Shown here in pieces: positions 1-6,817 of a stretch of DNA of 13,690 nucleotides. The notes below the pieces were generated by a model. It searched no databases, had not been told where the DNA came from, and worked only from the letters and a program-made list of their open reading frames with translations. The stretch is from Actinomycetes bacterium (lineage in GTDB: Bacteria > Actinomycetota > Thermoleophilia > Solirubrobacterales > 70-9), in assembly GCA_023434465.1 (NCBI GenBank), contig JAEYSQ010000067.1, positions 1 through 13,690 on the forward strand. Reading direction: 5' to 3'. Made by a program: the position numbers and the translations under genes. Each line of letters opens with the position of its first letter. Positions within the stretch are counted from its first letter, which is position 1.

Positions 1-37
1 CGGGCCCCCCGGGCGCCCCCCGCGCCCCCCCCCCCGC
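1..37. repeat. G/C-only low-complexity tract at the window edge
   Basis: The first 37 bases contain only G and C, with an 11-base run of C (25-35 region). Read in the frame of the following phosphoesterase they give a Gly/Pro/Arg-only peptide, directly before a well-formed metallophosphoesterase strand. The composition differs sharply from everything after it. It could be a genuine Pro/Arg-rich linker between an upstream (perhaps membrane) part and the catalytic domain. A sequencing or assembly artefact at a contig end seems more likely, so the residues encoded here should not be trusted. Confidence 0.6.
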
Positions 38-871
38 CAGCTCTACCTCGGGTCGGACCTGCATGCGAACCCCCTGGTGATCCGTCCGGTTTCCCGCCTG
101 GTCGAAGACGAGCCGCTGCTCCTGACCGGTGACCTCGGCCAACGGGGAAGCGATGCCGAATCCAGGGTGATCGTTCCTCGGGTCGCGGCCCTCGGTCGCC
201 GGGTGGTGGCGGTGTCGGGTAATCACGACTCTTCGAGCCTGATGCGCCGGCTTGTCGCCGCCGGAGTCACGGTTCTCGATCGCGAAGGCCGCCTGCGAGC
301 GGACGGAAGCTTCCGGCCGCCCCCGGTGATCGACGTGGAGGGACTGGGCGTCGCGGGATGGGGCGACCCGCTCGAGTACGGCGGCGACGATCCGCTCGGT
401 GAACGGGCCGTGACACTGGAAGATCTCGATGATCCGGAAGCCGAAGCGGCACAGTGGGTGGGCGACCTCGTCCGCTGGTTCGACCGTCTCGAGGAGAAAC
501 CCGACGTCCTGATGATTCATCAGCACTCGCTGGCAATGCTGACGGCCGAGGCGCTTGCCCTGGCCGGGTACCGCGATCCGCTGACCATCGCGACTGGCCA
601 CAGCCATGAGCAGCGGCTCGAGAAGGTCGGCTCGACGATCGTGGTCAACCCCGGCACGATCGGCGCCGGGGGCCCGTTCGATGCCGGCAAGGCCGAGATC
701 GGAATGGCACATCTGCGCTTCAACGACGATGATTCGCTGCGCTCGGCGGAGCTGATCGCGGTCGAGCCGTTCTCCGGCGCCGCCCGGGCAACCCGGATCG
801 TGATCGAGACGCTCTGCCCGGATGAGGAGCGTTGCTTCGCCGTGATCCCGGAACAGACGGTTTCCGAGTGA
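2..871 (+). CDS. Calcineurin-like metallophosphoesterase (5' partial)
   Basis: A binuclear-metal phosphoesterase; the substrate cannot be told from sequence. The metal-site motifs appear in the usual order: SDLH (D-x-H, bases 53-64), GDLGQRG (about 128-148), GNHD (about 220-231), IHQHS (about 514-528) and GHSHEQ (about 595-612), followed by NPGTIGAGG, typical of the YfcE-like branch. A GTG at 77 is the first start codon in the visible frame, but it lies downstream of the essential D-x-H motif. The frame is open to the left edge, so the true start is outside the window. Related actinobacterial proteins, as I recall them, carry an N-terminal membrane region before this domain, which would be upstream here. 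The first dozen codons come from a G/C-only tract that may be an assembly artefact. The gene converges on the minus-strand HTH_42 gene, with a hairpin in the 49-nt gap. The family is secure; the role is unknown. Confidence 0.85.
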   Translation, partial: GPPGRPPRPPPRQLYLGSDLHANPLVIRPVSRLVEDEPLLLTGDLGQRGSDAESRVIVPRVAALGRRVVAVSGNHDSSSLMRRLVAAGVTVLDREGRLRADGSFRPPPVIDVEGLGVAGWGDPLEYGGDDPLGERAVTLEDLDDPEAEAAQWVGDLVRWFDRLEEKPDVLMIHQHSLAMLTAEALALAGYRDPLTIATGHSHEQRLEKVGSTIVVNPGTIGAGGPFDAGKAEIGMAHLRFNDDDSLRSAELIAVEPFSGAARATRIVIETLCPDEERCFAVIPEQTVSE

Positions 872-886
872 AAGGAATCGAGACCA

Positions 887-915
887 CGAAAGGTGGCAAT
901 AGTTGCCAACTTTCG
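887..915. terminator. Hairpin between convergent genes (probable bidirectional terminator)
   Basis: A 13-position inverted repeat (887-899 with 903-915) has one G/A mismatch and a TAG loop. It sits in the 49-nt gap between the phosphoesterase stop (871) and the stop of the convergent HTH_42 gene (921). The outer stem is AAA/TTT-containing, so each strand has a short T stretch in the distal arm, but there is no long T-run. The position between two converging stops supports a two-way terminator. Confidence 0.6.
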
Positions 916-920
916 GGTTC

Positions 921-1988
921 TCACCCCGGTGCCGGGTTGGTGCCGAGGTAGTTCAGGACCCTTTCGGCTTCTTCGTCGAGGGCGACGGCGGTCTTGCGGT
1001 CGAGCCGGCCGAACGGCGCCAGTTCGATCTCGCCGGACCGCAGCGACCAGATGCCGACGATTTTCTTGCCGACCAGGATCGAGGGCCGAAACAACCCGTT
1101 CACCGTGACCACCCCGCGGGCAGTGGCATCGGGAATGATCCAGTCCCGACGGTTCCAGCCGTGGAGCAAGGGATCGAAACTGCCGAGCAGGCGGACCACG
1201 CCGGCTGCCGCGGAAGGTTCGGGGCGCGTCTTCAGATCGACGAGGGCCTCACCGGATTCGTCCGGGCCGAGTTCCTCGATCTCGCCGGCGATCGCCGTCA
1301 GGCCCTTCCTCGCCTGACCGAGCGGGATCCCGGCCCAGGCGGCGAGGTCGCGGTCGCTCGCCGGTCCGTGGCCGGACAGGTATCGGCGGGCGAGTTCCGG
1401 AAGATGAAGGTCGGGGTCGAATCCGACTGGTTCGCCTAGCCAGTCCCGGAACAGCACGAACGCCTGCTCTTTGCCGGCCATCGGCCCACGCACGATCAGG
1501 CTCCTGATCGAGGCCAGGTAGAGGATGCGGACCATCGCCTGCCCGCCAACCGGGATCCCGGCCGCTTCGAGCTTTTCCCGCAGGACCGGCCTCGGGGCGG
1601 GTCCAGCGTCGAGAACCCGGACGAGCATCTTGACCGCCTGCTCGGCCTGGGCCTCCGATACCCCTTCCTGCCGCAGCCGGGTCCGGTTGGAGGTCGCCGC
1701 CCTTGGTCCGGTGATCGCGTGGAGCCACGGGTAGTCCTCTGACCGAACCAGGTGAAGGGTGCCGCGATTCAGCCAGCCGACCACCAGGCGTCCCTCGTTC
1801 AGGGCCTCGTCAACGAGGGCCGAGGTCGGTTCATCCACCGAGCCGGCGAGCCTTGAGCGCACCGCCAGCCTCGCCCCGCGGCCATCCTGCGCCTGGACCG
1901 CGAGCAGCCGGTCAACCACGGCCTCCGGACCGGTCAGATCCGAGTCGGCCAGGCCCTGGGCGTTCAGCCTTCGGTCAGGCAGATCCAC
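921..1988 (-). CDS. Winged-helix DNA-binding protein, HTH_42 / AlkZ-like (putative DNA glycosylase)
   Basis: A 355-aa member of the HTH_42 superfamily, whose characterised members (AlkZ of Streptomyces, YcaQ of E. coli) are DNA glycosylases that excise bulky or crosslinked alkyl-bases. The N-terminal segment LLAVQAQD contains Q32-A33-Q34, matching the catalytic Q-x-Q form of the AlkZ branch (the YcaQ branch has Q-x-D). Other family signs are GWLNRGTLHLV (71-81), tandem winged-helix segments through about 240, and the C-terminal signature FDPLLHGWNRR (271-281) followed by a beta-rich end. The start is a GTG; the next in-frame upstream codons are GGC, GCG and CCT, then a TAA stop, so no earlier start exists. 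The SD is weak. It lies downstream of groEL on the same strand, but a strong hairpin separates them, so it is probably its own unit. It could act in alkylation repair; many members are uncharacterised, so activity is inference. Confidence 0.8.
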   Translation of the reverse strand: MDLPDRRLNAQGLADSDLTGPEAVVDRLLAVQAQDGRGARLAVRSRLAGSVDEPTSALVDEALNEGRLVVGWLNRGTLHLVRSEDYPWLHAITGPRAATSNRTRLRQEGVSEAQAEQAVKMLVRVLDAGPAPRPVLREKLEAAGIPVGGQAMVRILYLASIRSLIVRGPMAGKEQAFVLFRDWLGEPVGFDPDLHLPELARRYLSGHGPASDRDLAAWAGIPLGQARKGLTAIAGEIEELGPDESGEALVDLKTRPEPSAAAGVVRLLGSFDPLLHGWNRRDWIIPDATARGVVTVNGLFRPSILVGKKIVGIWSLRSGEIELAPFGRLDRKTAVALDEEAERVLNYLGTNPAPG

Positions 1989-2040
1989 GCCCGCAGGTTA
2001 CCGTCGGCATGTGCGTATCAGCCGCGGGTGACTCCTAACG

Positions 2041-2073
2041 AGGAAGGGCCCCGGAATACCCGGGGCCCTTCCT
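2041..2073 (-). terminator. Strong hairpin downstream of groEL
   Basis: A perfect 14-bp stem (2041-2054 with 2060-2073) has a 5-nt loop (AATAC). The core is GGAAGGGCCCCGG with its exact complement. It starts 35 nt past the groEL stop and precedes the HTH_42 start at 1988. There is no clear T-run on the minus strand, but GC-rich actinobacterial terminators often lack one. It is the likely end of the groES-groEL transcript. Confidence 0.75.
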
Positions 2074-2107
2074 TGAGGCCGAGGCCTCGACAGATCAGAG
2101 ATCCGTC

Positions 2108-3745
<1,638 letters not shown>

Positions 3746-3770
3746 AACTTTGCGTTACCTCCTGAAAGTT
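3746..3770 (-). promoter_or_regulatory. groEL ribosome binding site framed by a small inverted repeat
   Basis: On the minus strand, AACTTT (3765-3770) and AAAGTT (3746-3751) form a perfect 6-bp inverted repeat around a 13-nt loop, CAGGAGGTAACGC, which contains the SD. The second arm ends directly against the groEL ATG. The stem is A/U-rich (one G-C pair) and weak. If it forms, it presents the SD in the loop and brings it closer to the start codon, which would otherwise be a longish 12 nt away. The repeat is seen directly; a role in translation is inference. Confidence 0.45.
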
Positions 3771-3788
3771 GGTTGTAAGTCGGGCGCG

Positions 3789-4076
3789 CTAGGCGACCTT
3801 GGCGAGAATGTCCGACTCACGCAGGACGAGGAGCTCGTCGCCCTCGACGGTGATGTCGGTTCCCCCGTACTTGGAGTAGAGGACTTCGTCGCCTTCAGCG
3901 ACGTCGAGCGGACGGCGCGAGCCGTCTTCGGCGATGGCGCCGTCACCGACTGCCACGACCTTGCCCTTCTGCGGCTTTTCTTTGGCGGTGTCGGGGAGAA
4001 CCAGCCCGCTGGCTGTCGTCTCCTCTTCTTCTACCGGCTTGATGATGAGCCGGTCCCCGAGGGGCTTCAGCTTCAT
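3789..4076 (-). CDS. groES: 10-kDa co-chaperonin GroES
   Basis: The heptameric lid of the GroEL chamber. Its 95 aa are the usual length. The N terminus MKLKPLGDRLIIKPV is characteristic. The mobile loop (about 17-33) carries the hydrophobic tripeptide Leu25-Val26-Leu27 that docks on GroEL. VLYSKYGGTDI and the C-terminal LLVLRESDILAKV complete the fold. The start ATG has GGAGG (4083-4087) six nt upstream, a strong SD. It is the first gene of the operon, with a leader of roughly 70 nt holding the CIRCE operator at its 5' end. Expression is therefore expected to rise on heat or unfolding stress when HrcA is released. Confidence 0.98.
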   Translation of the reverse strand: MKLKPLGDRLIIKPVEEEETTASGLVLPDTAKEKPQKGKVVAVGDGAIAEDGSRRPLDVAEGDEVLYSKYGGTDITVEGDELLVLRESDILAKVA

Positions 4077-4118
4077 TGATTACCTCCGATGGTCATTTGA
4101 TCAGGTGCTTCTCAGCTT

Positions 4119-4145
4119 TTGGCACTCTCAGATGGAGAGTGCCAA
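4119..4145. promoter_or_regulatory. CIRCE operator (HrcA binding site)
   Basis: A perfect 9-bp inverted repeat, TTGGCACTC - 9 nt - GAGTGCCAA, differs from the classical CIRCE consensus (TTAGCACTC-N9-GAGTGCTAA) only by one symmetrical A-to-G / T-to-C change per arm. It lies about 43 nt upstream of the groES ATG and just downstream of the predicted -10 box, around the expected transcription start. This is the usual place for HrcA repression of groESL. No HspR-type HAIR site was seen nearby. Confidence 0.95.
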
Positions 4146-4153
4146 CGAAAAGT

Positions 4154-4181
4154 ATCCTACAGAATCCGGGCTCGCGGTCAA
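4154..4181 (-). promoter_or_regulatory. groES promoter, sigma70-type
   Basis: Read on the minus strand, the -35 box TTGACC (4181-4176) and the -10 box TAGGAT (4159-4154) are separated by 16 nt. The predicted start falls around 4147, at the edge of the CIRCE repeat, so HrcA would block initiation. The -35 box begins 37 nt after the stop of the SRPBCC gene on the same strand. Confidence 0.7.
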
Positions 4182-4218
4182 CTCCGAATCGACCGGGTTG
4201 TCACGGAAAGGGACCGGC

Positions 4219-4725
4219 CTATTCGACCGAAGCGAAAAAGTCCCGCAAATCAGCGGAAAGGTGGGCGGCGAGACCTTCGGCGCCCTCTTTCATCACGTGA
4301 TCATGGCTGGACACGAAGAGCGGGCGGGCGAGCGGAGCCAGGAACTCCATCCACTTGCGGTTGGCCCGGACATTCCAGTCGAAGACGATCGAGGTCCAGC
4401 CATCGTCGGTGGTACCCAGAGTCCAGGTCCCCTCCCCGACCACGTCTCCGGAAGCGATGCCCCGCAGGAAATCGGGCTGGACCCGCTCGACCGACTCGAT
4501 CGACATCTTCAGGGCGTAGCCAACCGGGCCGCGCCAGACCGCCGTAGCCTTCTGGCCGATGCCGTCGGCATCACCGTGGATGGTCTCGACCACTTCTTCC
4601 AGGCCAGGCCACCAGACGGGCCAGTGGTTGAAGTCGACCAGCGCATCCCAAACGGCCTGCCGCGAGGTCGAAAGGTCCCAGCGGGAGACGAACGCGAAGG
4701 CTGCCGCGTTGCTGCCGGAACTCAC
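4219..4725 (-). CDS. SRPBCC-fold protein (polyketide cyclase/dehydrase-like)
   Basis: A 168-aa protein of the START/Bet v1-like (SRPBCC) superfamily, which forms a deep hydrophobic cavity for lipids or other small ligands. The N-terminal part FVSRWDLSTSRQAVWDALVD followed by FNHWPVWWPGLEEV is the standard first strand and helix pair with the tryptophan-rich turn. The rest is a run of beta strands (TAVWRGPVGYALKMSIESV, TSIVFDWNVR) closed by a long C-terminal helix (about 125-165), as in the family. No catalytic residues can be named. It starts with GTG and shares one base with the stop of the preceding ASCH gene (TAGTG), with no clear SD of its own, so translation is probably coupled. It is the last gene of the crp-ASCH-SRPBCC unit, and the groES promoter follows its stop. 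The ligand is unknown. Confidence 0.8.
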   Translation of the reverse strand: MSSGSNAAAFAFVSRWDLSTSRQAVWDALVDFNHWPVWWPGLEEVVETIHGDADGIGQKATAVWRGPVGYALKMSIESVERVQPDFLRGIASGDVVGEGTWTLGTTDDGWTSIVFDWNVRANRKWMEFLAPLARPLFVSSHDHVMKEGAEGLAAHLSADLRDFFASVE

Positions 4726-5120
4726 TAGTTCGGCGAGGGGACGGTGCCGTATCCGGTCAGGCCGGGTTCGACGATCTGCGAGAAGTGGACGACGGTGATG
4801 ATCGCGTCCTCTTCGATCGGACGGTCGTAGATCTTCTGCAGGAAGTCGCGGGTTTCGTCGACCCGGCGGAACTCGGGGTTGTCACGCTCGATGTCGCGCG
4901 GCGAGAGTTCGGAGAGGCGCTTCACCTCGACTTCGTCGATCACCGCCGAAAAGATCTTCTCGCGCCGGGAGTGGCGGGAACCGACGGTGACCCAGACGAT
5001 CTGGCTGCGCTGATACTTGGCCGATTTGTTGCCAAGCCGGATCGTCGCTGTTTTCCGGCCCCGCTTGAGCTGGTCGACGAAAAGGGGCGAGTAGAAGTTG
5101 AGAGCCAGAAGTCCGGACAT
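4725..5120 (-). CDS. ASCH-domain protein (PUA-like fold)
   Basis: A 131-aa protein built almost entirely of one ASCH domain, a PUA-related beta-barrel expected to bind RNA or modified nucleosides. The first strand and helix (LLALNFYSPLFVDQLK, 4-19) lead into the signature GRKTATIR (21-28), and a barrel strand IITVVHFSQIV (107-117) lies near the end. The signature resembles GRKTITIR of E. coli YqfB, an N4-acetylcytidine amidohydrolase. Lys23 and Thr26 correspond to its Lys21 and Thr24, while its catalytic Glu74 seems to align with Asp80 here. The gene begins 9 nt after the crp stop and ends overlapping the GTG of the SRPBCC gene by one base, so all three are probably one transcript. The upstream SD is weak. 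The fold call is firm; an amidohydrolase activity is only a possibility. Confidence 0.8.
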   Translation of the reverse strand: MSGLLALNFYSPLFVDQLKRGRKTATIRLGNKSAKYQRSQIVWVTVGSRHSRREKIFSAVIDEVEVKRLSELSPRDIERDNPEFRRVDETRDFLQKIYDRPIEEDAIITVVHFSQIVEPGLTGYGTVPSPN

Positions 5121-5129
5121 TTCGCGAAC

Positions 5130-5837
5130 CTAGAATATGTAGTTGCCGAGCTTGGCGGGTTCGAGAATCGTCACCTGGCCGCGTCCGGCCTTGACAACGC
5201 CCGACCGCTCCAGGTCGGCCAGGAAGCGGCTGACGCTCTCGCGGGAGGTTCCGGCCAGCTGAGCCAGGTCCGACTGGTTCATGCGAATCGTGATCTGCCT
5301 TCCCTCCTCGCCTTCCTCGGCGACCATCTGCGAGAGCACCCCGGCCACCCGAGATGGGACGGTCTGGAAGGACTGGCGGGAGATCCGCTCGTTGGCAGCC
5401 CTGAGCCGCCGGGTCAGCGCCGCGACGAACTTGACGGTGATTTCGGGATGCCGTTCGAGCAGGGCGCGGACGTCGCCGGCCGGCAAGGCGAGCAGTTCAC
5501 CTTCGCCGCCGAGAGTCTCGACCGATGCCGACCGGACCTCGCCGTCGAGCATCGCCAGTTCGCCGACGATGTCGCCCTCGCCGAGCGTGGCCAGGGTGAT
5601 CGCACGGCCATCCGGATGCTCGCGGGTGACCCGGAAAGTCCCGGACTTGACGATGTAACAGGCGTCGGAGTGATCCCCTTCGTGGAAAACACGGGTCCCC
5701 TCCGGGAAGGACCGGGGGATCGCGACACGGGAGAACCGTTCGAGCTCGCCCTCGTCGAGCTCGGCGAACAGGGGTACTTTTCTCAGCAGCCCCAAAGGGC
5801 TCTCCTCGGCCGAAGTCACCAGCGGAGTATTTCGCAT
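5130..5837 (-). CDS. crp: Crp/Fnr-family transcription regulator (cAMP-receptor-like)
   Basis: A 235-aa regulator with an N-terminal cyclic-nucleotide-binding domain (about 20-135), a dimerisation helix (about 133-157) and a C-terminal winged helix (about 160-230). The phosphate-binding cassette GDIVGELAMLDGEVRSASV (88-106) keeps Gly92-Glu93-Leu94 and Arg102-Ser103, as in E. coli CRP, so cAMP or a related nucleotide is the likely ligand. No Fnr-type cysteine cluster is seen. The recognition helix GTSRESVSRFL (196-206) has Arg199, Glu200 and Arg204 spaced as Arg180, Glu181 and Arg185 in CRP, predicting recognition of GTGA-type half-sites. The ATG has AGGA three nt upstream. It heads a close-packed unit with the ASCH and SRPBCC genes. 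No TGTGA-N6-TCACA site was found in its own upstream region, so autoregulation is not supported here. It is probably the GlxR/Crp orthologue, though Actinobacteria can have several paralogues. Confidence 0.9.
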   Translation of the reverse strand: MRNTPLVTSAEESPLGLLRKVPLFAELDEGELERFSRVAIPRSFPEGTRVFHEGDHSDACYIVKSGTFRVTREHPDGRAITLATLGEGDIVGELAMLDGEVRSASVETLGGEGELLALPAGDVRALLERHPEITVKFVAALTRRLRAANERISRQSFQTVPSRVAGVLSQMVAEEGEEGRQITIRMNQSDLAQLAGTSRESVSRFLADLERSGVVKAGRGQVTILEPAKLGNYIF

Positions 5838-5896
5838 CCGTCCTGAAAATCAAAACGTTGCTGATCAAAATGGCCGTAAAACGCGCCGCGCCAACG
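5838..5896 (-). promoter_or_regulatory. Upstream region of crp, AT-richer with a 7-bp direct repeat
   Basis: This stretch between the palindromic element and the crp ATG is visibly richer in A/T than its surroundings. On the minus strand it carries TTTTGAT twice (5870-5864 and 5855-5849), 15 nt apart start to start. No convincing -35/-10 pair could be fixed. It probably holds the crp promoter and might hold a regulator site, but neither is established from the sequence. Confidence 0.3.
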
Positions 5897-5944
5897 GTTC
5901 TGGGGGCGATCACCCACCGGTCCGGTGGTTGATCACCCCCGGAA
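5897..5944. repeat. 48-bp palindromic (REP-like) element, intergenic copy
   Basis: A long hairpin (5898-5920 with 5922-5944; 20 of 23 positions are Watson-Crick) begins GTTCTGGGGGCGAT and ends GATCACCCCCGGAA. A second copy of exactly the same length lies inside lhr (10345-10392), with 39 of 48 bases identical. It sits 15 nt past the nei stop and upstream of crp, so it could also serve as the terminator of the lhr-nei transcript, though no T-run follows on the minus strand. The matched length, matched boundaries and one compensatory pair change between copies indicate a dispersed palindromic element rather than a chance hairpin. Confidence 0.7.
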
Positions 5945-5959
5945 ACTCGGGCGGGAAGA

Positions 5960-6775
5960 TCAGGACTGGCAGCCGGGACACCAGTAGGTGGTGCGGTTGT
6001 CCTCTCCCTGGCCTCGCGAGCGCACCCGAGTAGATCGGCAGCGAGAACAGGGCCTCCCCGTCTTCTTGTAGATGCGGCCCGGTCGCTTTCCGGTCTCGAC
6101 CGCCGCTTCCATCTGCCGACGGGCGATCGCAAGCAGCCGGGTCGCCTCGTCCCCGTACCCGGGGGATTCGTCGGTGTCCTTCCCGTTCGTCAGCGAAGCG
6201 GCCGGGCGCCAGGGGTCGATGCCCGCCTCAAAACAGGCCTCGGATTTGAAGATGTTGCCGATCCCGCAAACCAGCTTCTGGTCGAGCAGCGCGACGCCGA
6301 CCTGGTCCCGACTGGAACGGAGCCGTGCGCCCGCAGATTCGAGGTCGAAGTCGGGGGCAAGGATGTCCGGTCCGAGCAAGGCGAGCCGCTGGTCGCGGGC
6401 CAGTTCCGCGGTTCGAACCAGCCGCAGGGTCGTGCCGCCGAACTGAGCGACCCTCGGCGGTCTCCCACCTTCGGCCGGTTCGATCTCCAGCAGGAGCCAG
6501 GCGGAGCGGTCCGGTTTGCCGAATCCGCGACCGTCATCGACCCGCCAGCCCCCGTTCATGCCCAGATGCGAGTGGATCGTCAGGCTCTGGTCAAGGTGGA
6601 TCAGCAGGTGCTTGCCCCGGGTCTCGACCGCTTCTACCCGGCGGCCCTCGAGCCGGCGGGAGTGGACCCGCAGCGACGAGCGTTGATTCGGCGCGGCAGC
6701 TGAGACGATCTCACGATCGAGCAGGACCGGCCGCAGCTTCCTGGCGATCCGAACCAGCGAGTCACCCTCAGCCAT
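5960..6775 (-). CDS. nei: Fpg/Nei-family DNA glycosylase (endonuclease VIII-like), Ala at position 2
   Basis: A bifunctional DNA glycosylase/AP-lyase family member for oxidised bases, 271 aa. It has the Nei-type N terminus MAEGDS with Glu3, the conserved Lys55 in RGKHLLIH, the helix-two-turn-helix with CGIGNIFKSEACFEAGIDPW (170-189, Asn174), and a complete C-terminal zinc finger (Cys243, Cys246, Cys266, Cys269) with Arg261 in the NRTTYWCPGC strand. The residue after the initiator Met is Ala (codon GCT) rather than the usual nucleophilic Pro. An N-terminal alpha-amine could still act, as in human NEIL3, which has Val2, so activity may be altered rather than lost. The ATG is preceded by AAGGGA at suitable spacing, and no better upstream start is in frame. 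It follows lhr by 42 nt on the same strand, and the mycobacterial nei2 gene also neighbours lhr. The palindromic element follows its stop. Confidence 0.9.
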   Translation of the reverse strand: MAEGDSLVRIARKLRPVLLDREIVSAAAPNQRSSLRVHSRRLEGRRVEAVETRGKHLLIHLDQSLTIHSHLGMNGGWRVDDGRGFGKPDRSAWLLLEIEPAEGGRPPRVAQFGGTTLRLVRTAELARDQRLALLGPDILAPDFDLESAGARLRSSRDQVGVALLDQKLVCGIGNIFKSEACFEAGIDPWRPAASLTNGKDTDESPGYGDEATRLLAIARRQMEAAVETGKRPGRIYKKTGRPCSRCRSTRVRSRGQGEDNRTTYWCPGCQS

Positions 6776-6817
6776 CCGGTCCCTTCGAAATCTCAGTGCA
6801 GCGAGGCGGGGTTTGTC

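Noticed and set aside
77..79. GTG as the start of the metallophosphoesterase
   Set aside because: The essential D-x-H metal motif (53-64) lies upstream in the same open frame, so the gene is truncated by the window edge rather than starting here.
1989..2107. HTH_42 gene as third member of the groES-groEL operon
   Set aside because: A perfect 14-bp hairpin lies in the 119-nt gap, so groESL transcription probably ends first.
3934..4728. 264-codon plus-strand open frame spanning groES start, promoter, CIRCE and the SRPBCC gene
   Set aside because: It runs through a well-supported regulatory region and antisense to two recognised genes; the peptide has no family features.
4785..5846. 353-codon plus-strand open frame opposite the ASCH and crp genes
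   Set aside because: It covers two clear minus-strand genes and their junction; no recognisable domain.
5838..5960. CRP-type operator (TGTGA-N6-TCACA) ahead of crp
   Set aside because: I looked for paired half-sites and found only single GATCA-type words within the palindromic element; no credible operator.
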